Positions 16,343 through 25,501 of a stretch of 64,000 nt of DNA are shown piece by piece. The notes beneath the pieces are model-generated. The model was not told where the DNA came from and did no database searches. It saw nothing but the letters and a program-made list of their open reading frames with translations. Numbering within the stretch: the stretch's first letter is position 1; every line of letters begins with the position of its first letter. Location of the stretch: the NCBI GenBank assembly GCA_934675165.1, contig CAKUPP010000005.1, positions 1-64,000 of the forward strand, in the 5' to 3' direction. Origin of the DNA: an uncultured Eubacteriales bacterium. Its GTDB lineage: Bacteria; Bacillota; Clostridia; Oscillospirales; Acutalibacteraceae. A program made the position numbers and the translations under genes.

Positions 16343-17314
16343 CTAAAAAACTTTTTTAATGCACTCACATAAAGCAGGCGCTCCATAATAAATACACAAA
16401 CCAGCACCAACTAAAAATAAGCTTCCAGCTATAATATATCCTTTATTTTTTTGCATAAATTGCTTACATGAGAACACAGCTTTTCCTTGTTTTTTTTTAT
16501 ATAATCTTCCTCCACGACTTAAAAAATTTAAGCATGCCATAAACGTACCTTGACCACTATTATGATTAAAAAGTATAAAAGTACAACATTTATCTATAAA
16601 ATAATGTTCAAATTCAGGCATTTGAATTTGAAAATCTGTTTGCCCCATTTCGCAATTATCTAAAACTGGCATATCATAATGTTTAAAATCAATACTTTTA
16701 ATCCTATCTATAATACCTTTTACGTTATCAATAGTAAAGAATCCTTCTTTATTTTTTAAATCAAACATTTCAAATATAGAAGAACTTTTTTTGATTTCCT
16801 CTATAAGTTCTGAATCACATAAGTCATCTATACTATTAATTTTAAATACCTTAAATGTTGTCTCATAAACAGTTAACTCTTTCCCCATATTTGAACTTTC
16901 TTCATAAAGTTTACATTCAAAGTAAAATGTATGATTATCAATTTTTTCATAAAATTCTCTATTAGGATAATTCTCCCAATTACTTACCGTATCTAATGAG
17001 ATTTTCATCATTTCAAATTTTTTAGGGTGCTCGAGTGAATTATGATTTATTACACCTGTTGATTTTCCCTGCACATCTTTTTCGTAATATAGTGCATTTT
17101 TATCAAAAAAACGTTTTAAAAATTTGTTTGCATCTGTACCTGGAGTTTCTAAAACAAGCACTTGTGGAGTTATTTCATACTTTTTCACTTTATCTGAAAT
17201 AAGAGGATCTGTTAAATTTTCATCATTACCATCTGCTTTTGAAATAGGAGCAATTAAAATTGTCGCTGTAAGAAAAGATAACACTAATGATACAATTTTT
17301 TTTATATATTTCAC
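16343..17314 (-). CDS. Exported protein of unknown function with a C-terminal membrane segment
   Basis: 323 residues from a GTG at 17314 (GGAG seven bases before it). Signal peptide MKYIKKIVSLVLSFLTATI with cleavage near SKA-D; a soluble domain of about 260 residues with no family I recognise; then a basic stretch (YKKKQGK) and one membrane helix (YIIAGSLFLVGAGLCIYYG) close to the C-terminus, like a tail anchor. Cys are frequent in the last third. It is the first gene of a likely two-gene unit with the CAAX GTPase, so the two may act together. Confidence 0.7.
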   Translation of the reverse strand: MKYIKKIVSLVLSFLTATILIAPISKADGNDENLTDPLISDKVKKYEITPQVLVLETPGTDANKFLKRFFDKNALYYEKDVQGKSTGVINHNSLEHPKKFEMMKISLDTVSNWENYPNREFYEKIDNHTFYFECKLYEESSNMGKELTVYETTFKVFKINSIDDLCDSELIEEIKKSSSIFEMFDLKNKEGFFTIDNVKGIIDRIKSIDFKHYDMPVLDNCEMGQTDFQIQMPEFEHYFIDKCCTFILFNHNSGQGTFMACLNFLSRGGRLYKKKQGKAVFSCKQFMQKNKGYIIAGSLFLVGAGLCIYYGAPALCECIKKVF

Positions 17315-17376
17315 AATACCACTCCTAAATTTTATTTTTATTAAACAAATTATGGCTATTTTTGTATTGCCTAACT

Positions 17377-17396
17377 TTATAATAATATTATTATAA
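17377..17396. promoter_or_regulatory. 20-bp AT palindrome upstream of the 16343-17314 gene
   Basis: A perfect inverted repeat with half site TTATAATAAT, containing a -10-like TATAAT on the minus strand. It lies between the ankyrin gene end and the next start, the probable promoter of the two-gene GTPase unit. Confidence 0.35.
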
Positions 17397-17421
17397 CACT
17401 AAATAATCAAAATGTAAATCT

Positions 17422-18819
17422 TCATTTGTGAGAGTTATATGCATCGTAAGCAGCAGGTATTATTTTTGCGGCTGCCTCACCATATGCCACAATCTTTTTA
17501 GCCTTTGCTGTAGTCTCTACATAACTTGAACACGTATTGACAAAGTTTGAAGCAGGACCTGTAATAAATTCTTTTAGTGGCAGCAGTAACCGATCATCTA
17601 ATTTTTCAGTAGCCTCTATAAGTTGACTTCCTACTTGTGCATATTTATTTATACACTTATCCATTGGACTCAAAATTTGTTCATTTAAATTTCGTTCAAA
17701 ATTCTCAGTAACATTTTGTATTCTATAAGTTGCATTTTGCACACTATACAATGTTTCCATCATTGTATCCACTAAATCAAGCAAAGGGTTTATTAAACAT
17801 CCAAATATACCTGTATTATGATGCCGACCAATCGTATCTTCTATTGATGGTTCCCGGTCAACTCCATTTATTACTTTCAAGGCATATTCTCTAGAAATAT
17901 AATTCAATTTTCTAAAATCACTTTTTAAAGACCCATTTACATTACAAATACAGTACATGGTAGCCTTTATATAACTGCAAACATATAAACTGTAATCTTC
18001 TTTATTTATTCTACCACCTAAAATAGAACCATCACAGTCTTTTAAAATTTTAAGTTGTTTTTTTAATAAATCCACACATCCATAGGTAGTATCATGATCC
18101 AATTGCTTATATATAACTCTAAAATAAGCATACAATTTTGCTGCCATTATACCATCATTGCGTTTTATTTTTATAGCTTTATTATAAATCTCAAATAATT
18201 CTTCATTATAACAATTTTCTTCATCAATACATGCTATTATATTTTTTAAATTATCACACACAATTGATTCATCAGAAGCACACCAAATACTACTCTTAGA
18301 CCTATTTCTCAATTTACTATCTATTCCTAGATCACTACAAAGATAATTATCAACGTCATTACAGTTAATACCATCATCACATTTAGTCTGTACTTCTAGG
18401 ATCCATTCATTAACATCATCTTGAAAGCTTTTTTTACCAAATTTATTTTCTGTGTATATTTTTTTAACTTTATATCTACTCAATATTTCTTTTGCAGCGC
18501 TGTTATTATATAAATTTGCATATTCAAAAGCATTATGTCCAAGTGAATCTGCTATACTATATTGTGCACCTTTACTTATTAATAATTCCAGTATTTCCTT
18601 AGTCCAAGATTTTTCACAAATGCATGCATACATCACCGCAGTTCTTCCCTTCAGGTCACAAGCCAAATTTTCTTTATTTTCTATCAATACTTTTACATTT
18701 TTTATATCTCCTTTTTCTATAGCACATAAAAGTTCATCACTTAAAGCTAACATTTTTACACTAAACAAACAACTTAACACAAAAATCGCTATTAAAATCT
18801 CTTTGTAACTAATTTTCAA
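17422..18819 (-). CDS. Exported ankyrin-repeat protein
   Basis: 465 residues from a TTG at 18819 (AGGTGG six bases before it). An N-terminal signal or anchor segment (ILIAIFVLSCLFSVKMLA) is followed by about three ankyrin repeats at residues 27-115 (for example GDIKNVKVLIENKENLACD, then GRTAVMYACICEK and ELLISKGAQYSIADSLGHN). The rest, 350 residues, is unlike anything I know; its C-terminus (about 370-465) is rich in Ala, Asn and helical segments. Ankyrin repeats mediate protein binding and are typical of host-directed proteins in intracellular bacteria. It opens the exported-protein island. Confidence 0.8.
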   Translation of the reverse strand: MKISYKEILIAIFVLSCLFSVKMLALSDELLCAIEKGDIKNVKVLIENKENLACDLKGRTAVMYACICEKSWTKEILELLISKGAQYSIADSLGHNAFEYANLYNNSAAKEILSRYKVKKIYTENKFGKKSFQDDVNEWILEVQTKCDDGINCNDVDNYLCSDLGIDSKLRNRSKSSIWCASDESIVCDNLKNIIACIDEENCYNEELFEIYNKAIKIKRNDGIMAAKLYAYFRVIYKQLDHDTTYGCVDLLKKQLKILKDCDGSILGGRINKEDYSLYVCSYIKATMYCICNVNGSLKSDFRKLNYISREYALKVINGVDREPSIEDTIGRHHNTGIFGCLINPLLDLVDTMMETLYSVQNATYRIQNVTENFERNLNEQILSPMDKCINKYAQVGSQLIEATEKLDDRLLLPLKEFITGPASNFVNTCSSYVETTAKAKKIVAYGEAAAKIIPAAYDAYNSHK

Positions 18820-19090
18820 TTTTACCACCTAATATCGATAATAATATTCAAATTAGGCACCATTTTTCTGACCTTTGGCATCAAATATCTACATGACTTG
18901 TGGTATATCTACTCACATTTTACATTCATGTTCAACATGATTTTTGTCGAATTTTGAATTAATTTAAAATTTAAGTAACTTTTAATTAAATCACACATAA
19001 TAACGTAACTTTAATTATTTTTAGTTTTCTTTAATACAAAACTTAAACAGTTAAAAGGTGGAAAAGAAAAAATACATAAAAATTTTTGAG
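18820..19090. other. Intergenic stretch without recognisable gene
   Basis: AT-rich sequence between the ankyrin gene start and the tRNA terminator. It must hold the ankyrin gene promoter, but no convincing element or coding frame is visible. Confidence 0.5.
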
Positions 19091-19094
19091 TACA

Positions 19095-19130
19095 AAAAAA
19101 GAGTTCACTGCTTAACGCAATTCACCCTTC
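19095..19130 (-). terminator. Terminator of the tRNA pair
   Basis: On the minus strand an imperfect hairpin (GGGTGAATTGC against GCAGTGAACTC) is followed by seven T. It lies about 40 bases after the tRNA-Gly gene. Confidence 0.5.
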
Positions 19131-19170
19131 AAAAACGAAACCTATAAAAAAATAATATCATCTTCCAAAC

Positions 19171-19245
<75 letters not shown>

Positions 19246-19257
19246 AACACAAAAATA

Positions 19258-19344
19258 TGGTACCGGTGGCCGGACTCGAACCGGCACGATATCGCTATCG
19301 AGGGATTTTAAGTCCCTTGCGTCTACCTATTCCGCCACACCGGC
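19258..19344 (-). tRNA. tRNA-Leu (anticodon TAA)
   Basis: A long-variable-arm tRNA: acceptor GCCGGTG/CACCGGT, D-arm with TAGGTAGACGC, anticodon stem GGGAC with loop TTAAAA region (anticodon TAA, reading UUA), variable arm CGATAGCGATATCG, T-loop GTTCGAG, and an encoded CCA. Transcribed before tRNA-Gly from one promoter. Confidence 0.95.
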
Positions 19345-19373
19345 ACACTTGTGTGCACCTCACTAACAAGTGT

Positions 19374-19402
19374 ATTATACGCCACATATTTAAAAAATTC
19401 AA
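19374..19402 (-). promoter_or_regulatory. Promoter of the tRNA-Leu/tRNA-Gly unit
   Basis: TTGAAT (19397-19402) and TATAAT (19374-19379) on the minus strand with 17 bases between; a near-consensus vegetative promoter 29 bases before the tRNA-Leu 5' end. Confidence 0.75.
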
Positions 19403-19453
19403 TACATTAATTGTTAATTTTTAATTTTATTTTATTTAAATATTTTAATATGA

Positions 19454-19497
19454 AAAATCTCTACACTCTAAGTAACACCAGCGTGAAGAGATTTTTT
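19454..19497 (-). terminator. Terminator after the 19511 gene
   Basis: Hairpin with arms AAAAATCTCT and AGAGATTTTT (with CAC/GTG pairs further in) and T-runs on either side; it follows the stop of the minus-strand gene ending at 19511. Confidence 0.7.
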
Positions 19498-19510
19498 ATA
19501 TTTTTCTAAT

Positions 19511-20053
19511 TTATTCAAAAAAATTTACCATATTAACTTTCGAATTTTGATTTTTAGACCAGTTTAAATCATATCCCCAACTACTTACGTTTTTTAACGT
19601 ATCATCTATTCCGATTTCAGAATATCTTTCTCTTGTTTTCTTTTCTATATCCAAAGCTTTAGACTCCCCTGCAATCGCTTTTTCTTTTATTTTTGAAATA
19701 AAAAATTCAAATGATCCTTCTTCTATATTAATTTTATCACAGCTACTCAAATATTTTGTACAAGCACTCCGAATACTTCTTGCAAATGCTAAACACTCTT
19801 GCCCACCAAAATGTGATACATTATCCCCTTTTACTCTGCATTTCGATATTAACACCAAGGAAGAAATATCATTAAAAAATTTTCTCATAGCTTCCTTTAC
19901 TTCAAAATCAAATTCCAAAAAATTTCTTTCTACAACTTTTGAACTCTCTTTTTTTTTCAATTCTTCAATAACTTTCTTTATTTCCTTCAAAAGTTTTTTA
20001 TCCCATAAATAGTTATACTGATCAAAAAAATCGGTTTCTATAAACATACACAT
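19511..20053 (-). CDS. Hypothetical protein
   Basis: 180 residues, mostly helical and charged, no signal peptide and no recognised domain (FFDQYNYLWDKKLLKEIKKV near the start, SSWGYDLNWSKN near the end). ATG at 20053, or 20047, behind AAAGGATG. It starts 14 bases after the solute-binding lipoprotein and probably shares its mRNA. Confidence 0.7.
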   Translation of the reverse strand: MCMFIETDFFDQYNYLWDKKLLKEIKKVIEELKKKESSKVVERNFLEFDFEVKEAMRKFFNDISSLVLISKCRVKGDNVSHFGGQECLAFARSIRSACTKYLSSCDKINIEEGSFEFFISKIKEKAIAGESKALDIEKKTRERYSEIGIDDTLKNVSSWGYDLNWSKNQNSKVNMVNFFE

Positions 20054-20066
20054 CAAAAATCATCCT

Positions 20067-21569
20067 TTAACTATTTTTTAAATCATTCCATTTTTTTATT
20101 GCATATTCAGATATTTTACTGTAACTATCTTCAGTCCAAACAGATTTATTTAAAAACTGATCTATTACATATTTCCCAAACACTTGCTCTCCCCAACCGC
20201 TTGGTGCTCCAAAATATACTGCAGGTAACACCAACTCTTCACTTAAATATTCCACCATTGAACGTGACAATGCATTCTCTATAACACTACTTTCTTTTAT
20301 GTCATACGGTGTAAACCCAAATTCAGAAATAATATATTTTTGAGCAAGTTCAGAAGTTTGCATCCAAGTTAAAAAATCTTGTGCTGCTTTTTTACTTTTA
20401 TCCGAAGATTTTGCATTTATACAATAATATTTTGGACAATATACAGGAATTGACCGATGAATATTTTTTGCTGTTATATCAGACGTTATAACCTCGTTTT
20501 CTGCAAAAGGCATTTTTATAGGGATAAAGATACACCTTTTTGCAACCAAAGAATTATATATTGAAAGATTTTTATAATCCTCAGTCCCACCTAATAAAAA
20601 TACTGATTTTCCATTAACAAAATTTTTCATTGATTGATTTAAACTGTTTTGAGAGTTACTAATCATTTCTGCACCACGCGAAATGTTACCAAGTTGCCCC
20701 GCGACATTTGAAGAAATGCTATCTAAAAGTTGAGCGAATCTTATAAATGGACCAGAAAGCTCTGCCACTACACTTTCATTTGCAATGTGAGCTTCTGCTG
20801 CACTTTTAAACACAGCACTAAGCGCAATATTTGCAAGATAATTTCCTGAATATTTAGGTTCTCCACCAGCAAATGAAAAAACACCGGTCAGATTTTCACT
20901 TAATTCGCCTTTTGTTTTTGAAAATGAGTATTCTTTCCCGTTCAAATTAAATTGATATACTTGATTGTTGTTTATATACATTTTCAAAGCTTCTACCATA
21001 GAATTAAATTCTTCATATGTGCATTCTTGCAAATCATTTTGAACTGTTCTGTATTTTTCTCCGCCAAATAAAGAAGATATCATTTTAGGATCTACAATAA
21101 AGCCATAGCCTTCAGTTGTATATGGTATTCCAAAACTATCCGAGGTATTAGAACTTAATCTTAAAATTTCTGGTATATTATTAACAACATCTTTAAAAGT
21201 TTCTTCCGTAGCATTTCCAAAATCCCAAACTTCTGACTTAGATTTTAATTTATCAAGCTCTTCTAAATTGTTTACAGTAAAAATATCAGGTGGATGGTCA
21301 GAATCAAGATATGATTCAAAATTTTCAAAAGTATTCTTTTCTTCGGATGGTGTTACTGTACGAATAACAACTCCGGTTCTCTGGGTATATTCATCACACA
21401 TAGACCTAAAGGAATTTCCTATATTTACATCTGAGTTGTATATAAATATATCATAATCCTTTTTTACATTTTCATTTTTTGCAGTTTGCTCTGAGCTGTT
21501 TGAACAACCACTGAGTAAAACAAATCCGGAACATAAAACACTTAAAATTGATATTAATTTATTTTTCAA
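20067..21569 (-). CDS. Extracellular solute-binding lipoprotein (family 1, sugar type)
   Basis: 500 residues with a lipoprotein signal (ISILSVLCSGFVLLSGC, Cys near 22). The pattern of a family 1 binding protein is visible: PPDIFTVNNLEEL, GIPYTTEGYGFIVDPKM, and the C-terminal AAQDFLTWMQTSELAQKYI. TTG start at 21569 behind GGGGATG. Such proteins deliver oligosaccharides or polyols to an ABC importer, but no permease or ATPase gene is near, so the partner is elsewhere or the protein has another role. Confidence 0.85.
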   Translation of the reverse strand: MKNKLISILSVLCSGFVLLSGCSNSSEQTAKNENVKKDYDIFIYNSDVNIGNSFRSMCDEYTQRTGVVIRTVTPSEEKNTFENFESYLDSDHPPDIFTVNNLEELDKLKSKSEVWDFGNATEETFKDVVNNIPEILRLSSNTSDSFGIPYTTEGYGFIVDPKMISSLFGGEKYRTVQNDLQECTYEEFNSMVEALKMYINNNQVYQFNLNGKEYSFSKTKGELSENLTGVFSFAGGEPKYSGNYLANIALSAVFKSAAEAHIANESVVAELSGPFIRFAQLLDSISSNVAGQLGNISRGAEMISNSQNSLNQSMKNFVNGKSVFLLGGTEDYKNLSIYNSLVAKRCIFIPIKMPFAENEVITSDITAKNIHRSIPVYCPKYYCINAKSSDKSKKAAQDFLTWMQTSELAQKYIISEFGFTPYDIKESSVIENALSRSMVEYLSEELVLPAVYFGAPSGWGEQVFGKYVIDQFLNKSVWTEDSYSKISEYAIKKWNDLKNS

Positions 21570-21760
21570 AAAATCATCCCCAAAAATAATATATTATTTG
21601 TTATGGAATATTTTGCAACTTTTAACCAAAAAACATTCATCATTCTAAATAATATATTATTTCTAAATATATTTCAATAAGATTATAAATAAATTTATTT
21701 TAATTTTAAGTTCTAATGCTTGTTCGACTATCATAATTATTATCGAAATGGAGGACAAGT

Positions 21761-22705
21761 ATGAAAAACAAAGATAACTTTAAAAATATTTTACGTTATT
21801 TTCCCAGCGATTATCAATTTCATTTAAAAAATTTTTCACCAGAAATTCAAAAATTTATTACAGAAATAAGAATAAGAGCTAATTGTCCACTGCAATTGTG
21901 TTGTGGATCTGAAAACTATTTTTTAACTAACCACGGATTTGAAAAAAATTTTTATTCAAGTAATAATAAGTTAAATTCTACGTTTGAAGATATTTCTAAA
22001 ATTTTTAAAGCAATGTGTGAATATTCCGTATACAGTTTTGAGGATCAAATAAAAAACGGATTTATTACTATACCAGGAGGTCACAGAATAGGTATTTGTG
22101 GTCAGGGTATATATGAAAATAATCACCTCAAAAACATTAAAAATATAACCTCCTTAAATATACGAATTGCAAAAGAAGTAAAAGGGTGCTGCCAAAAAAT
22201 TTTTGACGAAATAGTAAATTCACATTTCGGAACCATAATAGTAGGGCCTCCAGCATGTGGAAAAACTACGTTAATTCGAGATATCGCACAGACTATATCA
22301 ACAAGTACAGATCACAATTTCCCCAAAGTAGTCATAATAGATGAACGAATGGAAATTGCATCTGCTTTTTGTGGAGTTCCACAATTGGATGTAGGATTAA
22401 GCGATGTACTTTGCAATTTTAAAAAAAGTAGTGGAATTTTGCAAGCAATACGTTGTTTAGCTCCAAATATCATAATATGTGATGAAATTGGAGATTTAGA
22501 TGAAATTAAATCTATAAAAGTTGCTTTAAATTGTGGAGTAAAAATTATTTGTACCATTCACGCTTATGACGAAAACGATTTTTTTAATAAATCACAAATA
22601 CCCAAACTTTTAGAAACACAAGCATTTGAAAAAATTATATTTCTAAAAAATGCAAACATACCAGGTCAAATATCAAAAATACGCAAAGTGTGTGAATTAA
22701 AATGA
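21761..22705 (+). CDS. spoIIIAA: Stage III sporulation protein AA (ATPase)
   Basis: 314 residues, a secretion-type AAA ATPase: Walker A GPPACGKTT (from about residue 163), Walker B-like NIIICDEIGDLDE. It powers the SpoIIIA-SpoIIQ channel linking mother cell and forespore. ATG at 21761 behind GGAGGAC. The stop TGA overlaps the ATG of spoIIIAB (ATGATG), showing coupling. First gene of a complete eight-gene operon, normally under sigma-E. Confidence 0.96.
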   Translation: MKNKDNFKNILRYFPSDYQFHLKNFSPEIQKFITEIRIRANCPLQLCCGSENYFLTNHGFEKNFYSSNNKLNSTFEDISKIFKAMCEYSVYSFEDQIKNGFITIPGGHRIGICGQGIYENNHLKNIKNITSLNIRIAKEVKGCCQKIFDEIVNSHFGTIIVGPPACGKTTLIRDIAQTISTSTDHNFPKVVIIDERMEIASAFCGVPQLDVGLSDVLCNFKKSSGILQAIRCLAPNIIICDEIGDLDEIKSIKVALNCGVKIICTIHAYDENDFFNKSQIPKLLETQAFEKIIFLKNANIPGQISKIRKVCELK

Positions 22706-23205
22706 TGAAATTGTTTGGAACTTTAATAATACTAGCTTGCGGAATATTATCAGGAATTACAGTACTGGAAAATCATAAAAACAAAATAAAATTTTTAAAG
22801 GAGTACATAGAATTTATACTTTTTATAAAATCAGAAATAAAATATTCCCAAAAAACAATATATGAAATATCAAAAAATGCCTCATCCGGAAAACTGTTTC
22901 TCCCCTATATCAAAAATTTTATAAAATTTTCTACAATTCAATCACTACCTGATGCTTGGGCACATACATTTGACAACATAAAAGAAAATTTGCGAATATC
23001 TCCTGAAGAAAAAGCTTTGATAATAAAATTTGGAGAAAATTTAGGAATTACTGATGTGCTAAGTCAAATAAACTATTGTGATCACCACGTAAAATGTATA
23101 ACGTCACACCTTATTAAAGAACAAGACAAACAAAAACAATTAGGTAACTTACCATTAATACTTAGTATTGGCATTAGCGCAGTGATTATATTGATAATTA
23201 TATAA
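22702..23205 (+). CDS. spoIIIAB: Stage III sporulation protein AB
   Basis: 167 residues with an N-terminal and a C-terminal membrane segment (TLIILACGILSGITVLE and LILSIGISAVIILIII) flanking a helical domain, as in SpoIIIAB, a GspF-like protein of the mother cell-forespore channel. Second gene of the operon, overlapping spoIIIAA by four bases. Confidence 0.93.
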   Translation: MMKLFGTLIILACGILSGITVLENHKNKIKFLKEYIEFILFIKSEIKYSQKTIYEISKNASSGKLFLPYIKNFIKFSTIQSLPDAWAHTFDNIKENLRISPEEKALIIKFGENLGITDVLSQINYCDHHVKCITSHLIKEQDKQKQLGNLPLILSIGISAVIILIII

Positions 23206-23235
23206 ACCTCATTATCAAAACAAAAGGGTGTTTTT

Positions 23236-23430
23236 ATGAATGTTGATCTAATTTTTAAAATAGCTGCTGTTGGAATAATAGTAGCCGTACTCAATCAATT
23301 GCTAATTCGTTCAGGACGCGAAGAGCAAGCAATGATGACTACTTTAGCCGGACTTATAGTTGTGTTAATGATGATTATTCAAGAAATCGATTTACTTTTT
23401 AAAACCATAAAATCTGTATTTGGACTTTAA
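23236..23430 (+). CDS. spoIIIAC: Stage III sporulation protein AC
   Basis: 64 residues, two membrane helices (FKIAAVGIIVAVLNQLLI and MTTLAGLIVVLMMI) with the conserved GREEQA turn between them. Length and pattern are those of SpoIIIAC, a small membrane part of the channel. Third gene of the operon. Confidence 0.93.
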   Translation: MNVDLIFKIAAVGIIVAVLNQLLIRSGREEQAMMTTLAGLIVVLMMIIQEIDLLFKTIKSVFGL

Positions 23431-23454
23431 ATAAGGAGAAAGGTTTTTAAAAAT

Positions 23455-23850
23455 ATGAACATTATTTCAGTAAGTGGCATAGCACTCCTTGCAACATCAT
23501 TGTCACTTATATTAAAAAAGAAAAATCCGGAATACTCTTTTATAATTGGAGTGATTTCCTCCGTAATAATATCAATATGTATTTTATCAGAAATTTCATC
23601 CATAATTTCTAGATTAAAGATTATAATATCAAAAACAAATATATCACCGGAATATATAATTATACTTCTAAAATCACTGGGCATTTGTTTTATTACGCAA
23701 TTTTCTTGTGATTCCTGTAAAGATGCTGGCGAAAACGCTTTAGCTTCAAAAATAGAGCTTGCTGGAAAAATTTCTATATTAATTACAGCACTACCTTTGT
23801 TTGAGTCAATTATACAAACAGCACTAAATCTCATAGGAGCAGAAAAATAA
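23455..23850 (+). CDS. spoIIIAD: Stage III sporulation protein AD
   Basis: 131 residues, membrane protein of the SpoIIIAC/AD family: LATSLSLILKKKNPEYSF, then KSLGICFITQFSCDSCKDAGENA near the middle, which is typical of SpoIIIAD. Fourth gene; its stop directly abuts the ATG of spoIIIAE. Confidence 0.93.
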   Translation: MNIISVSGIALLATSLSLILKKKNPEYSFIIGVISSVIISICILSEISSIISRLKIIISKTNISPEYIIILLKSLGICFITQFSCDSCKDAGENALASKIELAGKISILITALPLFESIIQTALNLIGAEK

Positions 23851-24984
23851 ATGAAAAAATTTTTTATTTTTATCGTAGTACTGTTTTGTTTGCCTATTTC
23901 TGTAAAATCCCAAAATTCAAAAAAATGGGAAGATTTTTACTACGAACAAGCAAAATCAAGCGATATACAAAAAATTTACGAAGCTTTACCGCAAAGTTGC
24001 TTGACTTTATTAAATAAAATAGGTATAGACGAAATAAATCCAGCAAAAATTTACGATTTAAATTTCAAAAAAATTATAAAAGTTTTATCTGAAATTACAG
24101 GTGCAAAAGTACGTTCACCGTTAACAACTGTATCGGTATCATTAGGAATTTTAATAATTAGCGCTACCATCAAAAATTTAAAAGACTCAAAAAATTCCAT
24201 TAATAACTCCTCAAGTATAATTAATTCCATAACCACGCTGTGCCTATGCGCAAATATTTTAATTCCTATAATAAGTTTTATAAATTCAGTATCAATAGTA
24301 ATAAAAGCGTTAACTGATTTTTCACTATGTATAACTCCTGTTCTGGGATCAATAATGATTGTATCCGGGAAACCACTTCAGGCAGCTTCATATCAAACTT
24401 TAATTTTATTTGCAGGTCAAGTTATATCATATATTACTGGAAAATATCTTTCTCCGATTACAAACATTATTTTAGGTATAGCTCTTATTTCTTCTATTTC
24501 TTCACACGTAAATGCAGAACATTTTTGTTTTACAGTTCAAAAATTAATAAAAAATATTTTAAAATTTACAGCATCTATTTTTACAGGCATTTTAGCACTT
24601 CAAAACATAGTGAGCAGCAAAGCAGATTCTATGGCAACAAATACACTAAAATTATCAATTAGCAGTTTTGTCCCTATTGTAGGAAATGCCATAAGTGATG
24701 CCTTTACTACTATGTATGGCTGTATTGACCTATTAAAGGTTGGAGTAGGTGCTTTTGGGATCATTGCTGGCAGCATTATATTACTTCCTTCTATTATTGA
24801 ATGTTTGATTTGGAATTGTTTGCTCAGTATATGCGAGTTTATTGCAGATATTTTGGAACTTAAAAAAATTAAAAATCTTTTTAAATCTATAAACAATGTA
24901 ATTTCAATTTCTTTTGCAATAATTTTATACGTAGCAATGATTTTAATAGTATCAACAGCAATAATTTTAACTTGTGGAGGTTAA
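23851..24984 (+). CDS. spoIIIAE: Stage III sporulation protein AE
   Basis: 377 residues: a signal peptide (KKFFIFIVVLFCLPISVKS) then a polytopic membrane domain with ADFSLCITP-like and SFVPIVGNAISDAFTT segments typical of SpoIIIAE. Likely the channel-forming membrane protein of the complex. Fifth gene of the operon; its end carries the GGAGG of spoIIIAF. Confidence 0.94.
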   Translation: MKKFFIFIVVLFCLPISVKSQNSKKWEDFYYEQAKSSDIQKIYEALPQSCLTLLNKIGIDEINPAKIYDLNFKKIIKVLSEITGAKVRSPLTTVSVSLGILIISATIKNLKDSKNSINNSSSIINSITTLCLCANILIPIISFINSVSIVIKALTDFSLCITPVLGSIMIVSGKPLQAASYQTLILFAGQVISYITGKYLSPITNIILGIALISSISSHVNAEHFCFTVQKLIKNILKFTASIFTGILALQNIVSSKADSMATNTLKLSISSFVPIVGNAISDAFTTMYGCIDLLKVGVGAFGIIAGSIILLPSIIECLIWNCLLSICEFIADILELKKIKNLFKSINNVISISFAIILYVAMILIVSTAIILTCGG

Positions 24985-24992
24985 ACAAAAAA

Positions 24993-25478
24993 ATGAACGA
25001 AGTCAGAAACTGGGCAACACTCATGCTAGGATGTTTAATTTTATGTGTTATATCCGAATTTTTTATTCCAACAGGTAAGATTGGAAAAACAATAAATATC
25101 ATATTAAGTCTTTTTGTTATGATGTCTTTTTTGAAATTGATTATTCCCAAAAATAAATTATTTTCTGAATTTCATTTTGATTCTCCAAAAATCAACCTGA
25201 AGTCCTATGAAAAATTTCAAAAAAAGATTAATGACCAAACAAATACCCTCGCTGAAAAAAATATAAAATCCATCATAAAACAACTTTTACTCGACAATAA
25301 CATCTCTGCTGAAAAAATTGAAATTTTTATGGATAGAAATGAGGACAACTGCATATTAATTATTAAGTGCAAAATTTATATTTTAAATGAAGACGTCACC
25401 GTCAAAGAAAAAATTAAAAATGAAATTGAAAAAAAGCTAAATATAGAAACCGAAATAATATCAAAAAATGAAGTTTAA
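24993..25478 (+). CDS. spoIIIAF: Stage III sporulation protein AF
   Basis: 161 residues from ATG 24993 (GGAGG upstream); a TTG at 24972 is less likely. Two N-terminal membrane segments (LMLGCLILCVISEFFIP and NIILSLFVMMSFLKLII) followed by a small soluble domain, as in SpoIIIAF. Sixth gene. Confidence 0.92.
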   Translation: MNEVRNWATLMLGCLILCVISEFFIPTGKIGKTINIILSLFVMMSFLKLIIPKNKLFSEFHFDSPKINLKSYEKFQKKINDQTNTLAEKNIKSIIKQLLLDNNISAEKIEIFMDRNEDNCILIIKCKIYILNEDVTVKEKIKNEIEKKLNIETEIISKNEV

Positions 25479-25501
25479 TAAATTGTGAGGTATATTGAAA
25501 A

